Shown: positions 8,779-17,991, counted from the stretch's first letter. The stretch is DNA of 64,000 bases from Pseudomonas sp. 14P_8.1_Bac3 (GCF_025466085.1 NZ_JANLOD010000048.1:248001-312000), one strand, 5' to 3'. The notes: generated from the letters alone by a model not told the origin. Numbers and translations: made by a program.

Positions 8779-8898
8779 TTATCCGATGGTTTTGGTGCGA
8801 ACCGCAATCATGTCCTTGCTGATCGATTCGCCCCTGCGAATTCCGACATCGAATCGTTGCTCGATCACGCTGGTGATTCCATAGCCTCCTTTGCTGAT
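8779..8898 (-). pseudogene. Remnant of a LysR-type regulator, ligand-binding domain
   Basis: A short minus-strand peptide ending at TAA (8779-8781) reads SVIEQRFDVGIRRGESIS followed by KDMIAVR. This is the well-conserved FDAGIRLGE...KDMIAV block of the LysR substrate-binding domain. No helix-turn-helix or other part of a LysR gene is nearby, so it is an isolated relic next to the efflux remnant. LysR regulators often sit beside RND efflux operons, so both fragments may come from one lost locus (inference). Confidence 0.6.
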
Positions 8899-9174
8899 GA
8901 GTTGGTGGTTTACGACTGGCGGTATTTTTGAGCACGAATTTATCAGACGTCGTTCGTCGGTATCCTGGGTCGCCCATAGCGTGTTTTGATGAGATCCGAC
9001 TATCGTTATTGGATGGCGTCGTCTGCCGAGACTGCCATTCCCTCCAACGTAATCGTCTTCCTGAGAAATCTCAGCGTATTGCGGATCTCATGCCCCTGTT
9101 GCTTGAGCATCATTTACGGGGACGTAGATCCATCTGAATGAGTCCGTGTTATCCATCTTTGGAGACAACTCATC

Positions 9175-11937
9175 ATGGCTACTCTCTGTGAAATATGTAA
9201 TGCGAGACCCGCTGTAGCGCGAGTGACCGTATCGCAAAATGGCCAAGCCAGGACAATGTCCATTTGCGACCACGATTACCGTCAACTCTTACGCCATCAA
9301 AGCATGTTGAATCCATTCGACTCTCTACTGGGCGGGGGTGTGTCCCGCTTTTTCGACAGCATGGGCGGAGCAAAGGATCAAGCGGGCGATGACTTCAGGC
9401 TCTCTGCGCAAGTGCCTCGAGAATCTGTCGATGCAACCGATGCATTCAGTTCCCAGACGCTGGAAATCCTGCAACGCGCGGGTGAAAAAGCCCATGAGCT
9501 CAACCGTAGCGAGCTCGATACTGAGCATTTGTTGTATGTGCTTGCGGATACCGATGTGGGTACGGCGTTGCTTAAGGAGCTGAAGCTTTCTCCGGACGAG
9601 ATCAAAGGCTACATCGATCAACATGCTCAGAGGGGCACAGCGGAGGCCCAGGCCCCGGTGGACCAGATGAGCATTTCGCCACGGTTAAAGAAAGTTTTCA
9701 ATTTTGCGTTCCAGGCATCTCGTGATTTAGGACATTCGTACGTTGGCCCAGAGCATTTGTTGATAGGGCTTGCCTCCGTACCAGAAAGTATCGCCGGGAC
9801 ATTGCTCAAAAAATACGGCGTAACGCCTGAAGCCTTGCGGCAGAAGGTGGTAAAGGTGGTGGGTAAGGGGGCTGAGGATGGGCGAGTCGACACCCCGACG
9901 GGAACTCCGACACTCGACAAGTTCGGTCGCGACCTGACGTCACTGGCTCGTGAGGGCAAACTGGATCCCGTACTGGGGCGCGCGCAGGAAATCGAAAATA
10001 CCATCGAGGTGCTGGCGCGGCGCAGAAAGAACAATCCGGTTCTTATCGGCGAACCTGGCGTCGGTAAAACAGCCATCGTTGAAGGGCTTGCACAACGAAT
10101 AGTAAAGGGCGATGTCCCTGAGATTCTGCGTGGCAGACGGCTTGTTGAAATCAATCTGAACTCAATGGTTGCGGGCTCTAAATATCGTGGTGAATTCGAG
10201 GAGCGAGCCAAGCAACTGCTTGATGAAGTCGCCGCAAAAAGCTCGGAGCTTATTCTGTTCATTGACGAGTTGCACACGATCGTTGGCGCGGGGCAGGGTG
10301 GTGAGGAGGGTGGCCTGGATATCGCCAACGTCTTGAAGCCCGCATTGGCGCGCGGGGAGCTTAGTTTGATCGGTGCAACGACACTCAATGAGTATCAAAA
10401 GCACATCGAAAAAGACGCAGCGCTTGAACGACGTTTTCAGCCTGTGCTGATATCCGAGCCCACCGTCGAACAGACCATCATTATCCTGCGTGGGCTGCGC
10501 GATAAGCTTGAGGCTCATCACCAGGTCACATTCGCCGATGAAGCATTTGTGGCGGCAGCAGAGCTGTCGGATCGTTACATCACCTCGCGCTACCTGCCGG
10601 ATAAAGCCATTGACCTGATCGATCAGGCCGCGGCCCGTGTTCGAATCAGTTCCTCCTCAAGGCCGGCTGGCATCCAGGAGTTGGAAGCCGAAATCACGCA
10701 ACTTAAACGTGAACAGGACTATGCATCTTCCCGTAAACGTTTTGATGAATCCAAAGGCTTCGAAGAACGCATTGGTCAAAAACAAGCGCAACTGGGAGAG
10801 GAAACAGAAGCCTGGCAGCGCAAGACAGGTTCCGAAACCCTTGAAGTGACCCTGGAGTCAATTGCCGAGGTGCTGTCCCGTCTCACCGGTATTCCTGTGA
10901 CCGAGCTTACGCAGGAAGAGCGTCAAAAGCTGTTGAACATGGAAGACACGTTGCGTGAGCGGCTGGTTGGGCAGGAAGACGCTGTTCTCGCGGTCAGCGA
11001 TGCCGTTCGTTTGTCTCGAGCCGGCCTTGGCCAGGCGAACAGACCTATTGCTACGTTTCTCTTTCTAGGCCCTACGGGCGTTGGCAAAACTGAACTTGCC
11101 AAAGCGTTGGCGGAAACGGTGTTTGGTGACGAGCAATCGATCATTCGTATTGATATGTCGGAGTATATGGAGCGGCATGCGGTTGCTCGTTTGATCGGGG
11201 CGCCACCCGGTTATGTGGGATACGACGAAGGCGGTCAGTTGACAGAGCGTGTCCGCCGCAAGCCCTACAGTGTGATTCTGCTCGACGAGATCGAGAAAGC
11301 GCATCCCGATGTGAGCAACGTATTGCTGCAGGTATTCGACGATGGGCGTCTAACGGACGGTAAGGGACGTGTCGTGGACTTCAGCAATACGATCATCATT
11401 GCCACCAGCAACTTGGGCTCTCCCATTATCATGGAGAATCTTGAGCGCCCCGAAGATGAACGCCTTACGGATAAAGCGTTACGTGATGAATTAATGGGCG
11501 TCCTGAAAGGGCATTTTCGTCCCGAATTCCTGAACCGTATTGATGACATCATCGTGTTCCATGCCCTTACCCGTGACAACATCCGATCGATTGTGAGCAT
11601 TCAACTTGATCGGGTCATTCGAACCGCAGCTGCACAGAACATCACAGTGAAAATTGATGGCTCACTCATCGATCATCTGGCGGATGTTGGTTATCAGCCT
11701 GAGTTTGGCGCGCGCGAGTTGAAACGTCAGATTCGCCAGGCCGTCGAAACGCGGCTTGCGAAGGAAATGCTCGCTGGCAAGCTGCAAGCCGGCGACAGTG
11801 TTGAGTTGGGTTACGACACGGAACGTAGGGAAGTGGTCTTCAATAAAGTGGAGGTGGATGCGCCAAAGACCTCCGGAAAGAGTAGTCCGCCAGACCAGCC
11901 AGATGATCTGGCACCTACTGCGGAGACCGGGACTTAG
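9175..11937 (+). CDS. clpK: ClpG/ClpK-type stand-alone AAA+ disaggregase
   Basis: A 920-residue HSP100 unfoldase of the ClpG/ClpK subgroup, known for extra heat tolerance through disaggregation of proteins. It has a cysteine-containing N-terminal extension (C5, C8, C31), then a Clp N domain with two repeats (about 90-235). AAA1 has Walker A at 292-299 and Walker B LFIDE at 361-365; the middle domain around 495-560 is short; AAA2 has Walker A at 632-639 and Walker B LLDE at 702-705. The tail is Pro/Asp-rich. The N-terminal Cys motif separates it from ClpB and ClpC. A GGAGA site precedes the ATG. psiE follows, as in transmissible stress-tolerance loci, but the sHsp20, ftsH, yfdX, hdeD, kefB and degP genes usual there are missing. 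Confidence 0.9.
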   Translation: MATLCEICNARPAVARVTVSQNGQARTMSICDHDYRQLLRHQSMLNPFDSLLGGGVSRFFDSMGGAKDQAGDDFRLSAQVPRESVDATDAFSSQTLEILQRAGEKAHELNRSELDTEHLLYVLADTDVGTALLKELKLSPDEIKGYIDQHAQRGTAEAQAPVDQMSISPRLKKVFNFAFQASRDLGHSYVGPEHLLIGLASVPESIAGTLLKKYGVTPEALRQKVVKVVGKGAEDGRVDTPTGTPTLDKFGRDLTSLAREGKLDPVLGRAQEIENTIEVLARRRKNNPVLIGEPGVGKTAIVEGLAQRIVKGDVPEILRGRRLVEINLNSMVAGSKYRGEFEERAKQLLDEVAAKSSELILFIDELHTIVGAGQGGEEGGLDIANVLKPALARGELSLIGATTLNEYQKHIEKDAALERRFQPVLISEPTVEQTIIILRGLRDKLEAHHQVTFADEAFVAAAELSDRYITSRYLPDKAIDLIDQAAARVRISSSSRPAGIQELEAEITQLKREQDYASSRKRFDESKGFEERIGQKQAQLGEETEAWQRKTGSETLEVTLESIAEVLSRLTGIPVTELTQEERQKLLNMEDTLRERLVGQEDAVLAVSDAVRLSRAGLGQANRPIATFLFLGPTGVGKTELAKALAETVFGDEQSIIRIDMSEYMERHAVARLIGAPPGYVGYDEGGQLTERVRRKPYSVILLDEIEKAHPDVSNVLLQVFDDGRLTDGKGRVVDFSNTIIIATSNLGSPIIMENLERPEDERLTDKALRDELMGVLKGHFRPEFLNRIDDIIVFHALTRDNIRSIVSIQLDRVIRTAAAQNITVKIDGSLIDHLADVGYQPEFGARELKRQIRQAVETRLAKEMLAGKLQAGDSVELGYDTERREVVFNKVEVDAPKTSGKSSPPDQPDDLAPTAETGT

Positions 11938-12057
11938 CCCCAGCACACTCACGTAACCTGGGAGCAGGCCTGTTGATCACGACGTGCAGTGGTGTACTGG
12001 ATCCTCAAATGCCTGGACGAGCCCGGCGGACTGAAGACGCAAGTGTGGAGGGTTATC

Positions 12058-12564
12058 GTGTCAAAGCCTGATTCTGAAAGGCGTGAGCGCAACTCGACGC
12101 TGAAAAATTTCAGACTTCAGTGGGCGCTGATGAATGCTTACGAACGTTTCGAACAATTGGTTGTTATAGCGCTCAGTCTCATCATCGCGTCTGTGATTTT
12201 GATGGCGCTACTGCAGCTCTGTCGCAGGGTTGTGCCGTTGGTGATCGGTGGTGCGATTGACCCTCTAGATCACGATGTTTTCCAGGCCCTCTTTGGCTCA
12301 ATCTTCACCGTGCTGATAGCCCTGGAGTTCAAGCATTCGATTGTGCGCCCGGCCCTACGACGCAACAGCATCGTTCAGGTTCGCACAGTGCTGTTGATCG
12401 CCTTGCTGGCGCTCAGCCGGAAGTTCGTTATTCTCGATTCTGCCGCTACGCCTGCGCTCACCATTGCCGCACTAGGATTTGCCACCTTGGTGCTCGGCAT
12501 CGTCTGCTGGCTCTTACGGGAGCGTGATAAGGATGACTTACGAGAGTGTGATAAGGATGAATAG
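12058..12564 (+). CDS. psiE: PsiE family phosphate-starvation-inducible membrane protein
   Basis: A 168-residue inner-membrane protein with four predicted helices: VVIALSLIIASVILMALL, the segment after DHDVFQALFGSIFTVLIAL, VRTVLLIALLALSRKFVIL and TIAALGFATLVLGIVCWLL. The EFKHS motif and the FERFEQLV-type entry helix are typical of PsiE. GGAGG lies 6 nt before a GTG at 12058, which is preferred over a GTG 69 nt upstream without a site. The C-terminus carries a short tandem duplication encoding a repeated ERDKDDL/ECDKDE-like acidic tail. PsiE is a standard member of heat-resistance loci beside clpK; its biochemical role is unknown. Confidence 0.85.
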   Translation: MSKPDSERRERNSTLKNFRLQWALMNAYERFEQLVVIALSLIIASVILMALLQLCRRVVPLVIGGAIDPLDHDVFQALFGSIFTVLIALEFKHSIVRPALRRNSIVQVRTVLLIALLALSRKFVILDSAATPALTIAALGFATLVLGIVCWLLRERDKDDLRECDKDE

Positions 12565-12581
12565 CTGCGAGGGCTTCGCAA

Positions 12582-12724
12582 TGCCAACAATTTTCCACCG
12601 AGAGAACATCAAGGCCAGCGGGGTGATCAACTTTGCTTCGCTAGCCGGGGTCGTCGGCATGCCGGGCTATGTGCTGTTTCTCGCCAGCAAGGATGGGCAA
12701 TTTTTGACGGGGGATAGCCTCTAG
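12582..12724 (+). pseudogene. Remnant of a short-chain dehydrogenase/reductase with internal deletion
   Basis: The translated piece GVINFASLAGVVGMPGY resembles the SDR active-site strand (IxNxASxAGxxGxPGY), but it continues directly as VLFLASKDGQFLTGDSL, the normal SDR C-terminus. The roughly 70-90 residues that should separate them are missing, as is the N-terminal Rossmann part. It is therefore a scar of an SDR gene with deletions on both sides, in a stretch between psiE and another decayed gene. Confidence 0.6.
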
Positions 12725-12740
12725 AGGCAGACAGGCAGAC

Positions 12741-13430
12741 CTACGCGCGTGTCACCGCTAATGACTGTGCCAGATCGAAAGCAATACGGGCACGCCAAAA
12801 CCCGGCGCCCTGGTTGTCGGCCTGTATCAACGCTTGATTCAGCAGTTCATTCACATAGTTGCGTGATGACGGTGTAGCGTCTTTGAGCAGCAGTTGTCCC
12901 TTGACTCTCAGCAGTTCCGGTAGAAACCATCGTTCATCACGTGACGAGGCAATACGTATGGTTTCATCGATCGTCTCCAGGGCCTGCTGGTTCAAGCCCA
13001 GCATCGCCATCCCTTGCACACCTTCGCAACGCAGCAGGTTATAAAACGGACTGGCGCCTTGCTGGTCCATTTCGCTCATTGTTTCACTCAGCCGGCGCAA
13101 CCCCCCCTCTGGTTCATCCTGGCGAATCAGAAGAATGCTTTCGAAGCATCGGGTGAGTTGGCGCCAGATCGGCAAGTCATGCAGTGCGATGCTTTTTTGC
13201 ATTGTGGCGAGATGACTATGAACCTTGGGTAAGTCGCCCGCGATCAGCGCCAACACTCCCAGTTCTGTTCCCAGTTGTTGAATGTTTGGAGATACGACGG
13301 CGAGGAACTCGTCCCTTGAGCGTCGTGCGATCCAGACAGCTATTGTCCAGCTGACTTTGTGTCGACGCGCTCAGGGCGTGGTGAAATACCGCCCGGGCTG
13401 GTAGTTCTCCAGTTGGGTGCGACGCCTCAA
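12741..13430 (-). pseudogene. Remnant of a TPR-containing regulator/ATPase (adenylate cyclase/AfsR-like C-terminus)
   Basis: The minus strand has an open stretch of 171 codons (12741-13256) made of TPR-like helices and ending in ERWFLPELLRVKGQLLL...LNQALIQADNQGAGFWRARIAFDLAQSLA, the usual C-terminus of large winged-helix/AAA/TPR regulators. The frame continues upstream (IARRSRDEFLAVVSPNIQQLG) until an in-frame TGA, and a neighbouring frame then gives ELPARAVFHHALSA, which is more of the same repeat region. A frameshift and loss of the N-terminal DNA-binding and ATPase parts make it a pseudogene. It may have controlled the lost SDR gene beside it (inference). Confidence 0.6.
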
Positions 13431-13685
13431 ACTTCGAATGCTATGAACGGCGGCGCTGAAGGGCGTGATAGCTACCGCTGATATTGAGGATCACCCGGTA
13501 CCAGGTCGAAACTGTTACGAGTTCTGGGAGGCGTGCCTGTCGCCCAGCCTGTGCGGTACGTTTGCCACATCACAGCGTTACTCTGCGGAGCCGGTGCCGA
13601 AGGCTGCGCTGGCACCGTCATTCGCAGCACATAGGCTGCGCCGGGGGTTGCTCTAAGCGGTGAGGCAGGAGACAGTAACGCATCA

Positions 13686-14918
13686 TTGGATCTCGAGCTT
13701 TTTATGGACGAATTGGCCAGCTTCAACACTACGTTAAACCACCGGCATTATGGCGAGGGGGCTTATGAACATAGAAAGCAGCGCTCGTCCCTCACTGATC
13801 TAAAGATCATCACTTACGGCGCAGCGACTGGTTTGCAATCACTGTTCCGGTATGTAGACCAAGAATATCTAAAGCGCGCCGCAGGCTCACCTGCCAAGAT
13901 CCTGCTCGGTCTGGCTGGGGTAGCTGAGCTGGATGACACGCAAGCAGGGGTAATGACCGAGACGGTCATGGCAATCGCTCGCCAACTGCCGACGTCAGAC
14001 CTCTATCTCCATGCTGCGTGCCACATCAAATTATTGAGCCACGATGGCATCGCCTATCTGGGGTCGCAAAACCTTTCCAACGGTGCCGAGCCGTATTTCG
14101 AGGGCGCAAACTCGTCGAAAAAATACTTCAACCGTTTCCACGAGGTCATCCTTAAGGTTGAAGACACGGATTTGGCGTGGGTCAATACCTTGTTGTGCAA
14201 GGTGCTCGCTGATCATCAACTTTGCGTCCGAATTACCTCGGAGCATCAAGACCGAACACTGGCGCAAGAGCTTATCAAGCGGTTTGTGCACAACGCAAAA
14301 CTTGCACGGATCATTGAAAACATCACGACGGGCAGCCTACTGGAAGCATTTCTCCAGCAAAAACCTTCACTCATGGCGGTCGAGTTCAATGAGACGTCTG
14401 CCGCTGAGACTTGCAAACTAGTGGCTGCTATCGTGCAGGAGCGGGCCCCTAAGCTACGCTTGGACGAATTGAAGGAACTGCTGCTGCCTGAAACAGATTT
14501 TTCCTGGTTCAAACAGGCAAATCCGCTCGCGGAACTAAAACGCATCATCTCAAGGCTGGGAGAGGATTTTCCTGGCAAAGTCGCCTTGCAACGTAAACTG
14601 GACGATGAGCAGCCCTTAGTGCTACCCGACGGCAGCGACGAGTGCCTCATTGAAGGTATTCGGAAAGTCGCACGCAGCCATGACCTAGAGTCATTGGACG
14701 AGTACGTGCAAAAACAACGAAATAACATAATTCATTCCATTATCCAGTCACCGGATTATTCGCAACACTACATGTTTGGCGCGATCGACAATGACGGTAA
14801 CGTAAATGAAGAATTACTGAATAATCGCTTCTCGGACAGCGACGTTGAGTGGGATGAAGACGAGGAGGGCAACCTCCACCGTCATGAGCGCGATGCCATG
14901 TCTTTGGATGAAAACTAG
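13686..14918 (+). CDS. Single-HKD phospholipase D-like nuclease, candidate defence effector
   Basis: A 410-residue protein whose N-terminal half has one PLD/HKD motif: H113-x-K115-x4-D120 followed by G126-S127-x-N129 (in HIKLLSHDGIAYLGSQNLSNG). Proteins with one such motif, for example Nuc and the BfiI restriction enzyme, dimerise to make a nuclease site, so a DNA-cutting role is likely. The C-terminal half is helical and ends in a strongly acidic tail (SDSDVEWDEDEEG). The frame opens at a TTG (13686) with AGGAG about 14 nt upstream; the ATG at 13704 is an alternative. It is followed by a small ORF and a zinc-hook ATPase on the same strand. Cytosolic, with no signal peptide. The family name is not recognised. 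Confidence 0.8.
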   Translation: MDLELFMDELASFNTTLNHRHYGEGAYEHRKQRSSLTDLKIITYGAATGLQSLFRYVDQEYLKRAAGSPAKILLGLAGVAELDDTQAGVMTETVMAIARQLPTSDLYLHAACHIKLLSHDGIAYLGSQNLSNGAEPYFEGANSSKKYFNRFHEVILKVEDTDLAWVNTLLCKVLADHQLCVRITSEHQDRTLAQELIKRFVHNAKLARIIENITTGSLLEAFLQQKPSLMAVEFNETSAAETCKLVAAIVQERAPKLRLDELKELLLPETDFSWFKQANPLAELKRIISRLGEDFPGKVALQRKLDDEQPLVLPDGSDECLIEGIRKVARSHDLESLDEYVQKQRNNIIHSIIQSPDYSQHYMFGAIDNDGNVNEELLNNRFSDSDVEWDEDEEGNLHRHERDAMSLDEN

Positions 14919-14950
14919 ACCAGATTGATATCACCTCGCTGCGTGTAGAC

Positions 14951-15139
14951 TTGGACGCAGTGTTCAGTAAGGAAATCAATAAGCTTTGGGCTGATGAGGT
15001 GCTGAAACTGTCGAGCGCTCTATCGATAGAGCTACAGACGCTATACCAACGAGAGTTGGATAACCGTGATTTTATGGCATTCGTCAATCAGGTGCGGGCA
15101 GGTCAGTCCGGCAAATGGTCCGATCGATGGAGTAGCTAA
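14951..15139 (+). CDS. Small ORF between PLD nuclease and ATPase
   Basis: A possible 62-residue helical, charged protein (AVFSKEINKLWADEVLKLSSAL...GKWSDRWSS). The frame is already open from 14912, 7 nt before the stop of the PLD gene and one base back (-1) from its frame, so its upstream residues LDQIDITSLRVDLD may also be translated. There is no ATG; TTG at 14951 or GTG at 14960 are the only ordinary starts, and no strong ribosome site is seen. Either it is a translationally coupled small partner, or it is the displaced C-terminus of the nuclease made by frameshift. Not recognised. Confidence 0.45.
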   Translation: MDAVFSKEINKLWADEVLKLSSALSIELQTLYQRELDNRDFMAFVNQVRAGQSGKWSDRWSS

Positions 15140-15215
15140 GCGGCCTGCCAGCCAATGATGCTATAGCCATCTTGGACGCTGAAAATAGGGACAGTCATAG
15201 GGGAATCGGATTCGC

Positions 15216-17528
15216 ATGCTCGAGAAAATCGTCTGTATCGATAACGTCGGTGTTATCAAAAAAGGGATCACTAAGCCCATAGATTTGGAAAAAGTCAGCC
15301 TTATTTACGCCGATAACGCCCGTGGAAAGTCGACACTGTCATCGATCCTGCTGGCGTGTTCTACCTTCGACGCTCAGGATCTGATCGACCGCAAAACAAT
15401 TGGCGCACTGACCTCACAGAAAGTCCATTTCCGATTCCGTCCCTGGGGCGGATCACCTCCCTTCAGCACTGAATTCGATGGTGCCTCCTGGAAGGGGCAG
15501 CAACCGAACCTTCACGTGTTCAACCAGGCTTTCGTAGATCGCAATGTATACGCAACTGCTGGTGTTCTTCCTGAGCAACGGGAGGCGCTACTCAATCTGG
15601 CCCTTGGCGACGCGGCTGTAGCCCAACGGACGAAATTCGACACCGAGTCCGCGACAGTGCGGGACTGTACTGCGAAAGTCGCCGCCGCCGAGGGGGCATT
15701 GCAGGGGTACAGAGGTAATTTCTCGGTCAGCCAATTTACCAAGCTCAAGCCAATTAAAGATGTCGACGCCCAGATTGTTGAGACCGACAGGCAACTGAAC
15801 GAAGCTCGGGCATCCCAACAGATAATGAGCCGTCCAGCATTCAAGATGGTGGATATACCAGCGTTTAATTTCGAAGGTCTGCCCAGCCTTCTGGAAGGCT
15901 CCTTCGAGAGTATTTCAGTCAACGCAGAACAAACAGCAAAAGCCCATTTTACCAAACACAAGGGGCCAGCAACCGAGCGGTGGGTTGCCGAGGGGCTCCA
16001 GCACCTTCCAGAAGATGAATGTCCGTTTTGCGGCCAGGAAACGAATGAGCTGAGTTTGCTCAAGGCTTACAAATTGTACTTCGACGGCTCCTACTCCGAA
16101 TACCAGCGCCGCATTGCCGCGCTTCGTCAGACTGTGCTGCAGAGGTTGGGTGATAAGAAGCTTGGAGGGTGGAGTGCTGCCAACGAATATAATCAGGGCC
16201 TTCGAAGCGTGTGGGCCGAAAGCCTAGGAATCGCCGATATTCCTGTTCTCGACAATGTGGCTGCTTGGCAAGTGCTCGGCGAGGTTGAGGCAGACTTGCT
16301 TGCAATTGTCAGTCAAAAGGAAGGCGATCCGCTAACTGCACTCGATTCCGCGCCGTTCCTGAAAGTGGTAGAGCGTTTGAATGAACTTGCCCAGATTGCA
16401 ACTGACTTCAACCAGCAAATAGTCAAGCTCAATGATGAGATTGCTGAATATAAGGCGAAGATGGCTAAACCCGATATTTCGGGACTTGAGGCATCTCGAT
16501 CCTCGCTCATGCTCGGCAGGACAAGGTTTGATACTCCGGTTGTAGCTCTTGTTGCAGAGCTGGCCACTGCAAAGACGAAGCTGAAATCCGCAGAGGCCGC
16601 AAGAGATACTTCTCGTACTGAGCTAGACAGGTTGATGGAGCAAACGCTGAAGGATTTTCAATTATCCATTAACAATTGGCTTCGTAAATTCGCGGCCCCT
16701 TTCGAGATCCAGGCATTGGCCCCCACCTATAGAGGTGGGGGCTTGCGCTCTGAATATGCGCTGAAGGTGAGAGGCGCCACTGTCATCGTTGGCCCCGGCG
16801 TAGGAGGGGACTTGTCGTTCCATTCGGCTTTGAGCGAAGGGGACAAAAGGACGTTGGCGTTTGCTTTCTTCCTTGCCCGACTGTTCGCCGACGCCAATCG
16901 ATCCGGTGCTACGGTAGTACTTGACGACGTTTTTACCAGCTTGGATAAGCATCGCCGTCATAACACGGTTGAAGCAGTGCTACAGATGGTCAACCAATGC
17001 TCACAGGTCATCGCTTTGGGCCACGATGCGCACTTTCTACGTGAGGTCAAACGGCGTGTAGCGCGTAAAAAGCTTGGAAAGATAGGAGAGCTTTCCCTTC
17101 ATCGGGATGCGGATGATTACAGTCGACTGGATGATTTCGATCTAGATGACTATTGCTCCTCGGAATACTACAAGCATTACCAACTCGTTGAGCGATTCAT
17201 CGATGGAGATACTACCGTCAGCTTGCTCGAAGTGGCCAAAGCCTTGCGTTTACTGGTTGAGGGGCACCTGCATCGATGTTTTCCAAAAAAGTTCGCTGAA
17301 GGGCAGACGGTGGGCGACATGCTGGGCCAGGTCAAAGGGGCGGTCGCCCCAAATCCCCTGGCACTGTTGCATCCTCTTCATGCTGAGTTGGTCAGCTTTA
17401 ACGAGTTCGCTGCGGCATTTCACCATGACACCTCTGGGGGCTATACCAGAGTGGAGATCAATGCTGCGGAGCTACTGCCATTTGCCAAGGGCGCGTTGGG
17501 GTTTATCCAGATGAGAAAATTCAGCTAA
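15216..17528 (+). CDS. AAA_13/RloC-like zinc-hook ATPase, candidate defence sensor
   Basis: A 770-residue SMC/Rad50-like ATPase of the AAA_13 group, which includes the anticodon-nuclease proteins RloC and PrrC. Seen: an N-terminal Walker A of unusual form, ADNARGKST (32-40, no first glycine); long helical arms; a zinc-hook C-P-F-C at 269-272; ABC signature LSEGDKR (539-545); Walker B VVLDD (567-571) with D-loop SLD; and switch histidine in ALGHD. The C-terminal domain (about 650-770) has R678-x3-E682 and a later H736-H737, resembling the Arg-x3-Glu...His arrangement of RloC/PrrC nucleases. It follows the PLD gene by about 300 bases on the same strand. Probably senses damaged or phage DNA and licenses the nuclease (inference). 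Confidence 0.85.
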   Translation: MLEKIVCIDNVGVIKKGITKPIDLEKVSLIYADNARGKSTLSSILLACSTFDAQDLIDRKTIGALTSQKVHFRFRPWGGSPPFSTEFDGASWKGQQPNLHVFNQAFVDRNVYATAGVLPEQREALLNLALGDAAVAQRTKFDTESATVRDCTAKVAAAEGALQGYRGNFSVSQFTKLKPIKDVDAQIVETDRQLNEARASQQIMSRPAFKMVDIPAFNFEGLPSLLEGSFESISVNAEQTAKAHFTKHKGPATERWVAEGLQHLPEDECPFCGQETNELSLLKAYKLYFDGSYSEYQRRIAALRQTVLQRLGDKKLGGWSAANEYNQGLRSVWAESLGIADIPVLDNVAAWQVLGEVEADLLAIVSQKEGDPLTALDSAPFLKVVERLNELAQIATDFNQQIVKLNDEIAEYKAKMAKPDISGLEASRSSLMLGRTRFDTPVVALVAELATAKTKLKSAEAARDTSRTELDRLMEQTLKDFQLSINNWLRKFAAPFEIQALAPTYRGGGLRSEYALKVRGATVIVGPGVGGDLSFHSALSEGDKRTLAFAFFLARLFADANRSGATVVLDDVFTSLDKHRRHNTVEAVLQMVNQCSQVIALGHDAHFLREVKRRVARKKLGKIGELSLHRDADDYSRLDDFDLDDYCSSEYYKHYQLVERFIDGDTTVSLLEVAKALRLLVEGHLHRCFPKKFAEGQTVGDMLGQVKGAVAPNPLALLHPLHAELVSFNEFAAAFHHDTSGGYTRVEINAAELLPFAKGALGFIQMRKFS

Positions 17529-17684
17529 GTGGAGTTTCTGAGGTTCTCTTCAGCGGCCGGCCCAAGAATCTGTTCCTTACTCGGGCCACCGTAACAGGGC
17601 CTCTACTTGGCCATTGGCTTTCAACGACTGTAACCCCATCTGGGGTTGGGACAAGCGACCATATGCGTGCCTCGATCCCATCGC

Positions 17685-17885
17685 CTATCGGGCGAACTCT
17701 GGTGGGGGAATGCGTCGACGGCGCGATGCAGCAGGTTTTTTCATGGCTTCTTTCAAACGCTGAGCAGGCGCTTCTAACGCAGACGGCGACGCAAGGCTAA
17801 CAGCAAGCATTAACGCATCACGGCGTTTCTGCTTGCCTTCCAAAATCTCAGAGAGGCTATTTTCCGGCTGAACTGGGTGCTCCAT
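17685..17885 (-). CDS. Small hypothetical protein
   Basis: A 66-residue basic protein (MEHPVQPENSLSEILEGK...) with a Lys/Arg-rich C-terminus ending RRRRIPPPEFAR. GAGG lies about 9 nt upstream of the ATG at 17885; the frame remains open 14 codons further. It is not recognised. The position between the defence-like module and the XRE regulator, converging with the ATPase gene, would suit a small DNA-binding or antitoxin-like protein, but nothing in the sequence proves that. Confidence 0.5.
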   Translation of the reverse strand: MEHPVQPENSLSEILEGKQKRRDALMLAVSLASPSALEAPAQRLKEAMKKPAASRRRRIPPPEFAR

Positions 17886-17991
17886 CGTTGCTGACCTCGA
17901 TCTTCGGATCAAATTGGATGCTAGCACAAGCCTTACAATCCACAGTCTTCCGTTGATCCCCTTTGCTTATGAAACTTGATCCATAAGATGT

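Noticed and set aside
9095..9140. Heat-shock sigma-32-type promoter before clpK
   Set aside because: A CTTGAG is present but the spacing to the best CCAT-like element is too long and the match is poor.
13731..13760. Partial resemblance to dif (ACGTTAAAC ... ATTATGGCGA) inside the PLD gene
   Set aside because: Spacing and several arm bases do not fit, and it lies in coding sequence; likely chance.
14901..14920. Programmed -1 frameshift site at the end of the PLD gene
   Set aside because: The sequence before the stop (GATGAAAAC) has no canonical X-XXY-YYZ slippery heptamer and no clear stimulatory hairpin was seen.
13686..17528. Assignment of the PLD-ATPase pair to DISARM, BREX or Gabija
   Set aside because: No helicase, methylase, PglZ or TOPRIM domain accompanies the pair.
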